Source: Candidatus Pantoea gossypiicola (lineage in GTDB: Bacteria > Pseudomonadota > Gammaproteobacteria > Enterobacterales > Enterobacteriaceae). From it: 64,000 bases of DNA. Of this stretch, positions 1 to 7,853 are shown in pieces. Every line of letters starts with the position of its first letter. Position 1 is the first letter of the stretch. The position numbers and the translations under genes were made by a program. The stretch lies in the NCBI RefSeq assembly GCF_008632075.1, contig NZ_VWVM01000014.1:78908-142907 (forward strand), given 5' to 3'. The notes beneath the pieces are model-generated. The model ran no database searches. It had not been told where the DNA came from and was given only the letters and a program-made list of their open reading frames with translations.

Positions 1-404
1 TGGCGCGCAGCAGGTTTGGCCGGGTGCTGACTGCGGTACGCGATGCCGAAAACCGCCTGATGTTCTGTGGTTACGATCCACGCGGCTTCAAGCTATTTGT
101 CTGGACGCTCTCTGCCGTGCTGTGCGGCCTGGCCGGGGCGCTCTATGTGCCGCAGGTCGGCATTATCAATCCGGGCGAGATGTCACCGGCTAACTCGATA
201 GAAGCGGCGATCTGGGTGGCGCTGGGCGGACGCGGCACGTTGATTGGCCCGCTGCTTGGAGCGGCAATTGTTAACGGCGCACGCAGCTTCTTCACCGTCG
301 CCTTCCCCGAATACTGGCTCTTTTTCCTGGGCCTGATGTTTATCCTGGTCACGCTGTTTCTGCCGCACGGCGTGATTGGCCTGCTGCGCCGGAGAAAAAA
401 ATGA
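1..404 (+). CDS. urtC: urea ABC transporter permease UrtC, 3' part
   Basis: The reading frame is open from the window edge (first full codon at base 3) to a TGA at 402-404, so this is the C-terminal ~133 residues of a longer protein. The visible part is a branched-chain-amino-acid-type permease: an RFGRVLTAVRDAE stretch typical of the LivM/UrtC cytoplasmic loop, hydrophobic segments, and a basic tail. With UrtA (binding protein), UrtB and the ATPases UrtD and UrtE it would import urea across the inner membrane. Assignment to urea rather than branched-chain amino acids rests on resemblance to UrtC and on the paired ATPases downstream. It overlaps urtD by four bases (ATGA), the usual sign of translational coupling. 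Confidence 0.8.
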   Translation, partial: ARSRFGRVLTAVRDAENRLMFCGYDPRGFKLFVWTLSAVLCGLAGALYVPQVGIINPGEMSPANSIEAAIWVALGGRGTLIGPLLGAAIVNGARSFFTVAFPEYWLFFLGLMFILVTLFLPHGVIGLLRRRKK

Positions 405-1192
405 GTAATGCCCTGTTTACCCAACCCCAGCTGGCGGATCGCCACCGGGCGCAGCGCGATCCGGTGCTGCAACTGGAGAAGATCAGCGTGTCATTTGAGG
501 GCTTCCGGGCGCTGACCGACCTTTCGCTGCAGATCGGCGTCGGTGAACTGCGCTGTGTGATCGGCCCCAACGGCGCGGGTAAAACCACGCTGATGGATGT
601 GATCACTGGCAAAACCCGGCCCGATTCTGGACGCGTGATCTACGACCAGGACAGCGATCTGACCCGTCTCTCACCCGTCGAGATCGCCCGCGCCGGGATT
701 GGCCGTAAGTTCCAGAAGCCCACGGTGTTTGAGGCGTTAACCGTGTTCGAGAATCTGGAGATCGCGCTCAAAGCCGATAAATCGGTCTGGGCCAGCCTGC
801 GCGCCCGCCTTAATAGCTAACAGCGTGACCGGATTGATGAAGTACTGAAACTGCTGCGGCTGGGCGGCGAACGCCAGCGCCGCGCGGGCCTGCTGTCGCA
901 CGGACAGAAGCAGTTTCTGGAAATTGGCATGCTGCTGGTACAGGAGCCGCATCTGCTGCTGCTGGATGAACCGGCGGCGGGCATGACCGACGCAGAGACG
1001 GACTACACCGCCGAGCTGTTCCGCAGCCTGGCGGGCAAACATTCCCTGATGGTGGTGGAGCATGACATGGGCTTTGTCGAGACCATCGCTGACCATGTCA
1101 CGGTGCTGCATCAGGGGCAGGTGCTGGCCGAGGGTTCACTGCGCGAAGTGCAGGCTAATGAGCAGGTTATCGACGTTTATCTGGGGCGCTGA
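401..1192 (+). pseudogene. urtD: urea ABC transporter ATPase UrtD, interrupted by an in-frame TAA
   Basis: Reading from ATG 401 gives an ABC ATPase with Walker A GPNGAGKTT and Q-loop FQKPTVFEALTV, but the frame stops at TAA 818-820 after 139 residues. The same frame continues at once and supplies the missing half without a shift: QRDRIDEVLKLL, signature LSHGQKQ, Walker B LLLLDEPAAGM and H-loop VVEHD, to TGA at 1190-1192. A GAA-to-TAA change (G to T at 818) would explain it, since Glu before QRD is expected in this family. The fragments alone lack a complete ATP site, so the importer is probably inactive unless stop read-through or a sequencing error is involved. An internal ATG at 929 is too late to restore function. 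Confidence 0.85.
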
Positions 1193-1193
1193 G

Positions 1194-1892
1194 ATGTTAC
1201 AGGTTACTGAACTGAATCAATATTATGGCGGCAGTCATATTCTGCGCGGTCTGTCATTTGAGGTGAAGATTGGCGAAATTACCTGTCTGCTGGGGCGCAA
1301 TGGCGTGGGGAAAACCACGCTGCTGAAGTGCCTGATGGGGCTGATTCCGGCGAAGTCGGGCGAGATCCAGTGGCAACAGCAGCGGATGAACGGCCGCAAG
1401 CCGCACCAGCGGGTGCAGGCGGGCATCGCCTGGGTGCCGCAGGGGCGGGAAATCTTTCCGCGTCTGACGGTGGAAGAGAATCTGCTGATGGGCCTGTCGC
1501 GCTTTCCGGCAGCAGCGGCGCGTGAAGTGCCGGAGGAGATCTATCAGCTCTTTCCAGTGCTGCTGGCGATGAAGTCACGCCGGGGCGGCGATCTCTCTGG
1601 CGGCCAGCAGCAGCAGCTGGCGATCGGCCGGGCGCTGGCCTGTCGGCCCCAGCTGTTGATCCTTGATGAGCCGACCGAAGGGATCCAGCCCTCGGTGATC
1701 AAAGAGATCGGCGCGGTGATCCGCCAGCTGGCGCAGCGGGGCGATATGGCGATCCTGCTGGTGGAGCAGTTTTATGACTTCGCGGCGGAGCTGGCGGACA
1801 GCTATCTGGTCATGTCGCGCGGGGAGATCGTGCAGCGTGGCCGCGGCGACACCATGGAAGCCGAGGGTGTGCGCGGCCTGGTAGCGATTTAA
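1194..1892 (+). CDS. urtE: urea ABC transporter ATPase UrtE
   Basis: Protein of 232 residues, the usual size for the LivF/UrtE type of ABC ATPase. It shows Walker A GRNGVGKTT near residue 35, Q-loop WVPQGREIFPRLTVEEN, signature LSGGQQQQLAIGRAL, Walker B LLILDEPTEGIQPS and H-loop-region LVEQF (Gln replaces the usual His, as is common in LivF/UrtE). The GRE..PRLTV and EGIQPS strings are typical of UrtE. I chose ATG 1194, one base after the urtD stop, over an upstream extension that lies inside urtD in another frame. It is intact, but its partner UrtD is broken. The original role is ATP hydrolysis for urea uptake at the inner membrane. Confidence 0.85.
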   Translation: MLQVTELNQYYGGSHILRGLSFEVKIGEITCLLGRNGVGKTTLLKCLMGLIPAKSGEIQWQQQRMNGRKPHQRVQAGIAWVPQGREIFPRLTVEENLLMGLSRFPAAAAREVPEEIYQLFPVLLAMKSRRGGDLSGGQQQQLAIGRALACRPQLLILDEPTEGIQPSVIKEIGAVIRQLAQRGDMAILLVEQFYDFAAELADSYLVMSRGEIVQRGRGDTMEAEGVRGLVAI

Positions 1893-1917
1893 ACCCGGCT
1901 CAGAGCAGGCCGGTTTC
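1891..1917 (+). terminator. hairpin after urtE
   Basis: AAACCCGGC and GCCGGTTT can pair with one bulged C around a nine-base loop, directly at the urtE stop codon. No T-run follows, so it is a weak or factor-dependent terminator candidate. Confidence 0.3.
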
Positions 1918-2264
1918 AACGGAGAAGTGGCGCTGTTCGCAAGGACGATCAGCGTGCTCCCTCTGGCCAGCGAGTGGCGGGCAGAATACAGGTCGTCCCC
2001 TGTTGAACCTGATGGAGCAGCAGCCAGAAGATGGCCTGTTGAAACTGCCCTGTCGGGCTGCGCGTAACCCTGCAAAACATTCAGCTCAGCCGGGGCCGAT
2101 CGGCCTGAATGCACATGGCGGAGGTTTGCGGCCCTTACCGATTGCGGGTAAGATTGATTGCCAGCCTGGCGGATGAGACGCAACTCATTAAAATCTGTGA
2201 GGTTTGTAGCGTATCGACGTCGATTCTGGCGTCCCTTCTCCGCACTGCAGGACAGGTAACAGAG
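1918..2264. other. intergenic region between urtE and deoR
   Basis: I see no gene, repeat or convincing promoter here. An open frame upstream of deoR reaches back to 2109, but the DeoR family begins near METRR at 2271, so the extension is not supported. Confidence 0.4.
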
Positions 2265-2270
2265 ATGACC

Positions 2271-3035
2271 ATGGAAACCCGGCGCGACGAACGCATTCAC
2301 AAGCTGACGCAGGCGCTTAAACGCACCGACAAACTGCATCTGAAAGATGCGGCCCAGCTGCTGGGCGTCTCAGAGATGACGGTTCGCCGCGATTTAACCG
2401 AGCCGGGTTCCAGCGTGGTCCTGCTGGGTGGCTACATCGTCAGCGATCCGAAAAGTCATGCCGGCCACTATTTTGTCAGCGATCAGCATGGTCAGAATGC
2501 TGCCAGAAAGCAGCGGCTGGCGCAGACGGCGGCCAGCCTGATCAGCGAGAACGATACGGTCTTCTTTGACTGCGGTACGACCCTGCCCTATATCGTTGAT
2601 GCCATTCCTGACACGCTGTCATTTACCGCCATCTGCTGTGCCATGAACACCTTTCTGACCCTGAAAGAGAAACCGGCCTGTAATGTGATTCTCAGCGGCG
2701 GTGAATTTCATGCCGACAATGCGCTGTTTACGCCGATTGGCGTGCACACCATTCTGGACGATCTCTGTCCGACGCTGGCCTTTATCTCTGCGGCGGGCAT
2801 CGACAAAGAGCAGGGGGCGACCTGCTACAACACCAATGAGCTGATGATGAAACATCACGCCATGCTGCGCGCCCGAAAGTCGGTGCTGGTAGCGGACAGC
2901 AGTAAATATGGCAAAGTGCTGCCCGCCCGCATCGCCGAGCTGCAGCGCTTTGATCTGCTGGTGAGCGACAGCGCGCCCGATCAGGCATTACAAAACTGGC
3001 TGGCACAGCAGGGGATACCGCTGCGCCTGCCCTGA
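2271..3035 (+). CDS. deoR: DeoR transcriptional repressor of deoxyribonucleoside catabolism
   Basis: Protein of 254 residues starting METRRDER, very close in layout to E. coli DeoR (252 residues). The N-terminal helix-turn-helix is seen in KLHLKDAAQLLGVSEMTVRRDL (first 45 residues or so), followed by the VVLLGGYIV linker and the sugar-phosphate-binding domain with FFDCGTTLPYIV and the VLVADSSKYGKV segment. In E. coli DeoR represses deoCABD, nupG and tsx and is released by deoxyribose-5-phosphate. An ATG at 2265 is an alternative start two codons earlier; the family alignment in memory favours 2271. It is a single gene followed by 180 bases before ettA. Confidence 0.85.
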   Translation: METRRDERIHKLTQALKRTDKLHLKDAAQLLGVSEMTVRRDLTEPGSSVVLLGGYIVSDPKSHAGHYFVSDQHGQNAARKQRLAQTAASLISENDTVFFDCGTTLPYIVDAIPDTLSFTAICCAMNTFLTLKEKPACNVILSGGEFHADNALFTPIGVHTILDDLCPTLAFISAAGIDKEQGATCYNTNELMMKHHAMLRARKSVLVADSSKYGKVLPARIAELQRFDLLVSDSAPDQALQNWLAQQGIPLRLP

Positions 3036-3215
3036 GGCCTGCCCCGGCACTATCGTCAGCGAATGAGCGCGGAAATCAGTTAGTTATCCCGCACGTCGTC
3101 CGGCATCCCTTCTGCCCCACGAATATTCGCCGCTCCCCGGCTGGGATTAAACGGTGAAAAAGGCTAAACTTCGACATCATTCCAACGACCAACAGACCCA
3201 GAGGCTCAAACCAAC

Positions 3216-4883
3216 GTGGCTCAATTCGTCTATAGCATGCATCGCGTCGGCAAAGTCGTTCCGCCGAAGCGTCATATCCTGAAAAACATCTCGCTCAGCT
3301 TCTTCCCTGGCGCAAAAATCGGCGTACTCGGCCTGAACGGTGCGGGTAAATCTACCCTGCTGCGCATCATGGCCGGCATTGATAAAGACATCGAAGGGGA
3401 AGCGCGTCCGCAGCCAGGCATCAAGATTGGCTACCTGCCGCAGGAACCGCAGCTTAACCTTGAACACACCGTGCGTGAGTCGGTTGAAGAAGCGCTGTCA
3501 GAAGTGGTTGGCGCACTGAAACGTCTCGACGAAGTCTATGCGCTCTATGCCGAAGAGGGTGCAGACTTCGACAAGCTGGCCGCTGAGCAGGGTCGTCTGG
3601 AAGAGATCATCCAGGCACACGACGGTCACAACCTGAATACTCAGCTGGAGCGTGCTGCCGATGCGCTGCGCCTGCCGGACTGGGACGCGAAAATCGCCAC
3701 CCTTTCCGGTGGTGAACGTCGCCGCGTCGCCCTGTGCCGCCTGCTGCTGGAAAAACCAGACATGCTGCTGCTGGATGAACCAACGAACCACCTGGACGCC
3801 GAATCTGTCGCCTGGCTGGAGCGCTTCCTGCATGACTTCGAGGGTACCGTCGTCGCGATTACGCATGACCGTTACTTCCTGGATAACGTGGCAGGCTGGA
3901 TTCTGGAACTTGACCGCGGTGAAGGTATCCCGTGGGAAGGCAACTACTCCTCCTGGCTGGAGCAGAAAGATGCGCGTCTGGCGCAGGAAGCCTCTTCTGA
4001 AGCCGCTCGTCGTAAGTCGATTGAGAAAGAGCTGGAGTGGGTTCGCAAAGGACCAAAAGGCCAGCAGTCGAAAGGCAAAGCCCGTCTGGCACGCTTTGAA
4101 GAGCTGAATAATACCGACTACCAGAAGCGTAACGAAACCAACGAACTGTTCATTCCGCCAGGTGCCCGTCTGGGTGACAAAGTGCTGGAAGTCAGCAATC
4201 TGCGTAAGTCCTATGGCGACCGTGTGCTGATTGACAATCTCTCATTCTCTGTGCCAAAAGGCGCGATTGTCGGGATTATCGGTCCGAACGGCGCGGGTAA
4301 ATCCACGCTGTTCCGTATGATGTCAGGTCAGGAACAGCCTGATTCCGGCAGCATTGTGCTGGGCGAGACCGTTAAGCTGGCCTCCGTCGATCAGTTCCGC
4401 GACAGCATGGACAATTCCAAAACCGTGTGGGAAGAAGTCTCCGGCGGTCAGGACATCATGCGTATCGGAAACACCGAAATGCCAAGCCGTGCCTATGTCG
4501 GCCGCTTTAACTTCAAAGGCGTCGATCAGGGCAAACGCGTGGGCGAACTTTCCGGTGGTGAGCGTGGTCGTCTGCACCTCGCGAAGCTGCTGCAGGTTGG
4601 CGGCAACATGCTGCTGCTCGATGAACCAACCAACGACCTGGACATCGAAACCCTGCGCGCGCTGGAAAACGCCCTGCTCGAGTTCCCGGGCTGTGCGATG
4701 GTTATCTCGCATGACCGCTGGTTCCTGGACCGTATCGCGACGCACATTCTGGATTATCAGGATGAAGGCAACATCGAATTCTTCGAAGGTAACTTTACCG
4801 AATATGAAGAGTACAAGAAGCGTACCCTCGGCGCTGACGCGCTGGAGCCGAAGCGCATCAAGTACAAACGTATGACGAAGTAA
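3216..4883 (+). CDS. ettA: energy-dependent translational throttle protein EttA
   Basis: ABC-F protein of 555 residues, the family length, with no membrane segments. Two ATPase cassettes are complete: Walker A GLNGAGKST and GPNGAGKST, signatures LSGGERRRVALC and LSGGERGRLHLA, Walker B LLLDEPTNHLDAE and LLLDEPTNDLDIE. Between them lies the basic linker (ELEWVRKGPKGQQSKGKAR), and the EttA-specific arm sits inside the first cassette (EEALSEVVGALKRLDEVYALY). EttA binds the ribosomal E site and gates the first elongation step according to the ATP/ADP ratio. The start is GTG 3216, which matches the known N-terminus MAQFVYSMHRVGK. A hairpin with a weak U tail follows. Confidence 0.95.
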   Translation: MAQFVYSMHRVGKVVPPKRHILKNISLSFFPGAKIGVLGLNGAGKSTLLRIMAGIDKDIEGEARPQPGIKIGYLPQEPQLNLEHTVRESVEEALSEVVGALKRLDEVYALYAEEGADFDKLAAEQGRLEEIIQAHDGHNLNTQLERAADALRLPDWDAKIATLSGGERRRVALCRLLLEKPDMLLLDEPTNHLDAESVAWLERFLHDFEGTVVAITHDRYFLDNVAGWILELDRGEGIPWEGNYSSWLEQKDARLAQEASSEAARRKSIEKELEWVRKGPKGQQSKGKARLARFEELNNTDYQKRNETNELFIPPGARLGDKVLEVSNLRKSYGDRVLIDNLSFSVPKGAIVGIIGPNGAGKSTLFRMMSGQEQPDSGSIVLGETVKLASVDQFRDSMDNSKTVWEEVSGGQDIMRIGNTEMPSRAYVGRFNFKGVDQGKRVGELSGGERGRLHLAKLLQVGGNMLLLDEPTNDLDIETLRALENALLEFPGCAMVISHDRWFLDRIATHILDYQDEGNIEFFEGNFTEYEEYKKRTLGADALEPKRIKYKRMTK

Positions 4884-4891
4884 TCGACTCT

Positions 4892-4918
4892 GGGGGAGGC
4901 TCAGGCCTCCTCCTGTTT
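4892..4918 (+). terminator. hairpin after ettA
   Basis: GGAGGC and GCCTCC pair around TCAG, extendable by three pairs (one wobble), followed by TGTTTC. It lies 10 bases after the ettA stop and is a plausible but weak intrinsic terminator. Confidence 0.45.
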
Positions 4919-4946
4919 CACCTGTTACTTTTAAGGTCTGAGCGCA

Positions 4947-5111
4947 ATGAAGAAAAAAGCCGATCGTCCATTGGCTAAAAAAGCGGAAGCAATTTATGAA
5001 GCGAATAAAGTCGCGAACTTTGCCGCTAGTTCACTGCTTGAGGGGATACATATTTCAGCCGATGTGGAATTATCAACCCTGAAACAGGTTCGACGCCGCT
5101 ATAAGCAGTGA
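4947..5111 (+). CDS. yhfG: YhfG-like small antitoxin-type protein
   Basis: Small basic protein of 54 residues beginning MKKKADRPLAKKAEAIYEAN and containing NFAASSLLEGI, which recalls the NFQASRRLEGV core of E. coli YhfG (DUF2559). YhfG is encoded just before fic in enterobacteria, and YhfG/FicA-type proteins are reported to inhibit class I Fic enzymes by placing a glutamate in the ATP site. It ends 12 bases before the fic start, so the two are probably co-transcribed. The candidate inhibitory helix would have to be found by alignment. The start is ATG 4947; the only upstream signal is an AAGGTCTGAG stretch serving as a ribosome-binding site. Its shortness makes it easy to miss. Confidence 0.7.
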   Translation: MKKKADRPLAKKAEAIYEANKVANFAASSLLEGIHISADVELSTLKQVRRRYKQ

Positions 5112-5123
5112 CAGGAGCTGAAC

Positions 5124-5726
5124 GTGAATCGTTATCTTGTCTGGCGAGATCACTACTGTTACCCCGATTCCGATGTTCTGATTAATCGTTACGATATTCG
5201 CGACCAGACTCTGCTCGATCAGGCTGAGCGTGATGTTACCGCGCTGACCATTCACACCATTAAGCTCTCTCATCCCCCTTTCACCCTTCAGTCGCTGTGC
5301 CACATCCATTACTGCCTGTTTAACGAGCTGTATAGCTGGGCAGGACAGATACGCGATATATCAATCAGCAAAGGGCAGACCCGATTTTGCCAGCCGGCTT
5401 TTATTGCGCGTGAAGCGGAGAGATTATTTGCAAAACTGGCGAAGGAGAGGTTGCTGGAACAACAGGACCATCAAGCCTTCTGTCATCAGATTGCCTGGTA
5501 TTATTGCGAGCTCAATATCCTGCATCCCTTCCGGGAAGGAAACGGTCGGGCATTACGCATTCTGTTCGAACATATTATTCTTCATGCGGGCTATCAGGTG
5601 AGCTGGAAAGGCCTGAGCGCCAGCGACTGGTTAGCGGCAAATATTGCAGGTTATCAGTCTGGCCCGCAAAAGATGGCGGCACTGTTTCTGCGCCATATCG
5701 TGCCAATCAGCGATAAAACTCCCTGA
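5124..5726 (+). CDS. fic: Fic-domain AMP-transferase
   Basis: Protein of 200 residues with GTG start at 5124 behind a CAGGAG ribosome-binding site. The Fic core motif HPFREGNGR (around residues 134-142) is complete and canonical, unlike the degenerate version in E. coli Fic (HPFRVGSG). Upstream are the family's N-terminal helices with LFNELYSWAGQIRD and the flap region. Such enzymes transfer AMP from ATP to target proteins; class I members are held off by a small partner, here the YhfG-like protein directly upstream. The targets are not known from sequence. The 3' end overlaps the convergent lysR gene by 20 bases. Confidence 0.85.
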   Translation: MNRYLVWRDHYCYPDSDVLINRYDIRDQTLLDQAERDVTALTIHTIKLSHPPFTLQSLCHIHYCLFNELYSWAGQIRDISISKGQTRFCQPAFIAREAERLFAKLAKERLLEQQDHQAFCHQIAWYYCELNILHPFREGNGRALRILFEHIILHAGYQVSWKGLSASDWLAANIAGYQSGPQKMAALFLRHIVPISDKTP

Positions 5727-6603
5727 ACACCGGTGACTGCAGCGCAAACTCAATAAAGCGCGCCAGCGCAGGTGAATTCAGTTTACGACCCGGATAGACC
5801 AGCCACAGCTCATTCCCCTCCACTTCCCACTCCGGCAGCACCGGCACCAGCCGGGGATCCGCCATCGCGCCATCGGTCAGAAAATGTGGCAGCAGCGTAA
5901 TGCCCGCATCGCCCAGCGCCGATTCGCGCGCATAGAGTAAATTGTCGGTGAGATGACCCGGCGGCAGCAGCCAGCGGTAGAACTCATCGTCACGCTGCAA
6001 TACCCATTCATTCCAGGCGCGATGCGCAATACAGCGGTGAGCCGACAGCTGCTGTGGATGTAGCAATGGTGGATGCTGATTAAGATAGTGCTGTGACGCA
6101 ACCAGCAGTCGCGGGCAGTTGCCTATCCGCCGGCCAATCAGCGAGGACTCCTGCGGCTGTCCGGTGCGCAGCGCCACATCAAAGCCCTCCTGCACCAGAT
6201 CGCGCATCTCATCAGAGATCGAAACATCCAGCGTCACATCAGGATAAAGACGTAAAAACGCTGCATTACAGCGCGCCAGCAACGTGGCACCAATGCCTGC
6301 CGGGCTGGTGATGCGCAGGCGCCCGCTGGGGTTTTCCCGCAGGCTGGCGATAGCCTGATCGGCGCGCTCACTGGCCTGCATCATCTCCTGACAGTGCAGC
6401 AGATAGCGCTCACCGGCAAAGGTCAGGTTGAGCTGTCGGGTAGTGCGGTTCAGCAGCCGGATTCCCAGCCGCTGCTCCAGCTGGCTGATGCGCTGACTGA
6501 CGCTCGATTTGGGCAGACCTGCACGTTCAGCCGCGCCGGTAAAGCTACCGCATTCCGCTACCTGCGCAAACAACGCCATATCCTGCCACTGACGAAACGC
6601 CAT
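5707..6603 (-). CDS. LysR-family transcriptional regulator next to the zinc-dependent oxidoreductase
   Basis: Protein of 298 residues with N-terminal winged helix-turn-helix (FAQVAECGSFTGAAERAGLPKSSVSQRISQLEQRLGIRLLNRTTR) and a C-terminal effector-binding domain. Strings such as SGRLRITSPAG and DVALRTGQPQESSLIGRR place it in the large CrgA-like group. It is divergent from the oxidoreductase gene at 6808, which suggests that gene is its target. The start is ATG 6603 with GAGGTGA five bases upstream. An inverted repeat begins at the next base and is the likely operator. The inducer is unknown. Confidence 0.8.
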   Translation of the reverse strand: MAFRQWQDMALFAQVAECGSFTGAAERAGLPKSSVSQRISQLEQRLGIRLLNRTTRQLNLTFAGERYLLHCQEMMQASERADQAIASLRENPSGRLRITSPAGIGATLLARCNAAFLRLYPDVTLDVSISDEMRDLVQEGFDVALRTGQPQESSLIGRRIGNCPRLLVASQHYLNQHPPLLHPQQLSAHRCIAHRAWNEWVLQRDDEFYRWLLPPGHLTDNLLYARESALGDAGITLLPHFLTDGAMADPRLVPVLPEWEVEGNELWLVYPGRKLNSPALARFIEFALQSPVFREFYR

Positions 6604-6622
6604 TGTTCACCTCAGACGAACA
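6604..6622. promoter_or_regulatory. inverted repeat, probable LysR operator
   Basis: TGTTC-N9-GAACA lies directly upstream of the lysR start codon, covering its ribosome-binding region, in the gap shared with the divergent oxidoreductase gene. The shape suits a LysR-type T-N11-A site and an autoregulatory role. This is inference from position and symmetry. Confidence 0.4.
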
Positions 6623-6807
6623 CTCTATGAAATATTGTCCATCTTATCACCGCTAAAACCAGGTTCTACACTTAAAGCCTGTTCCGAATCATTACAGCAG
6701 CCTGCCACGGACAGCGTGGCTCAGCCCCTGAAAGTGTGAGCACTCTTCAGGGCCAGAATAGTAACCACACAATTCAGGCTCCAGGCCTGACTAAACAGGA
6801 AAACGTT

Positions 6808-7809
6808 ATGTCTATTCGCGCTATCGCAGTTAATCCGGAAAATCCTGAAAACTTCACTGAAATTTTCCCTGAAACCCCAACGCCAGGTGAGTATGACCTG
6901 CGCGTTGAAGTCAAAGCCGCATCAGTCAACCCAGTCGATACTAAGGTTCACAAAGGGGCGAAAAAGAACGGCTTACAGCAGCCACGCATTCTCGGCTGGG
7001 ATGCCAGCGGCGTCGTGCTGGAAGTGGGCAGCAAAGTCAGCAACTTTAAGCCTGGCGATGAAGTCTTCTATGCTGGCGACCTGACCCGCCCTGGCAGTAA
7101 CAGCACTGAGCAACTGGTGGACTCACGTATCACCGGTCACAAGCCAGAGAGCCTGGACTGGGCGCAGTCGGCGGCGATCCCGCTGACGGCCCTGACCGCC
7201 TGGGAAGGCCTGTTTGAACGACTGAATCTTGAGAGCGCAACTGACGATCAGACTCTGCTGATCGTCGGCGGTGCAGGCGGTGTCGGATCGCTGGCGATCC
7301 CGCTGGCGAAGCTGCGCAGCAAGGTGAAGATCATTGCGACGGCCTCGCGTGAAGATTCCGCGCAGTGGTGCAGCGATCGCGGTGCCGATCTGGTGATCAA
7401 CTACAAAGATATGATCGGTGAGCTGGAGAAACAGGGCATCAAGCAGGTCGATTATATCTTCTGCCTCAATGACACTGACGGTCACTGGGAAACTATGGCA
7501 AAACTGATCGCTCCGCAGGGTCATATCTGCACCATCGTGGAAAACGAACATCCCCTGTCGATGGACCAGTTGAAGCTGAAGAGTGCGGCACTGCACTTCG
7601 AGCTGATGTATACCCGCAGCATGTTCAATACACCGGATATGGCGCGTCAGGGCGAGATTCTGGATGCGGTATCAGCGTTGCTGGACGAAGGGAAGCTGCA
7701 GACCACGCTGAGCGAAACGCTGCACGGCCTGAGCGTTGAGACCTTAACCGCCGCCCATCAGCGTGTGCTGGAAGGCCACATGCGCGGCAAAGTGGTGATG
7801 GTCTATTAA
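6808..7809 (+). CDS. zinc-binding alcohol dehydrogenase family protein (quinone oxidoreductase-like)
   Basis: Protein of 333 residues of the medium-chain dehydrogenase/reductase superfamily. The N-terminal GroES-like part carries VKAASVNPVDTKVHKG and WDASGVVLEVGSKVSNFKPGDEVFYAGD; the NAD(P)-binding part carries LLIVGGAGGVGSLAIPLAKL. Despite the family name the zinc-binding Cys/His set is not evident, as in quinone oxidoreductases. It most resembles the staphylococcal and enterobacterial zinc-type alcohol dehydrogenase-like subgroup. The substrate is probably a reactive enal or quinone; this is not shown by the sequence. The start ATG 6808 has AGGA at suitable spacing; an upstream in-frame extension to 6736 is not family-like. 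It is divergent from the LysR gene. Confidence 0.8.
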   Translation: MSIRAIAVNPENPENFTEIFPETPTPGEYDLRVEVKAASVNPVDTKVHKGAKKNGLQQPRILGWDASGVVLEVGSKVSNFKPGDEVFYAGDLTRPGSNSTEQLVDSRITGHKPESLDWAQSAAIPLTALTAWEGLFERLNLESATDDQTLLIVGGAGGVGSLAIPLAKLRSKVKIIATASREDSAQWCSDRGADLVINYKDMIGELEKQGIKQVDYIFCLNDTDGHWETMAKLIAPQGHICTIVENEHPLSMDQLKLKSAALHFELMYTRSMFNTPDMARQGEILDAVSALLDEGKLQTTLSETLHGLSVETLTAAHQRVLEGHMRGKVVMVY

Positions 7810-7814
7810 TGCCC

Positions 7815-7844
7815 TGACCCGGCTACCGCATAGCAGCCGGGTCA
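7815..7844. terminator. hairpin between convergent genes
   Basis: TGACCCGGCT and AGCCGGGTCA form a perfect 10-bp stem around a 10-base loop, five bases after the oxidoreductase stop and ten before the convergent nadR stop. No T-run on either side, so the efficiency is uncertain, but the placement suits a shared terminator. Confidence 0.5.
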
Positions 7845-7853
7845 TAGCTTGCG

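Noticed and set aside
2109..2270. N-terminal extension of DeoR
   Set aside because: The family starts at METRR; the extension has no ribosome-binding site.
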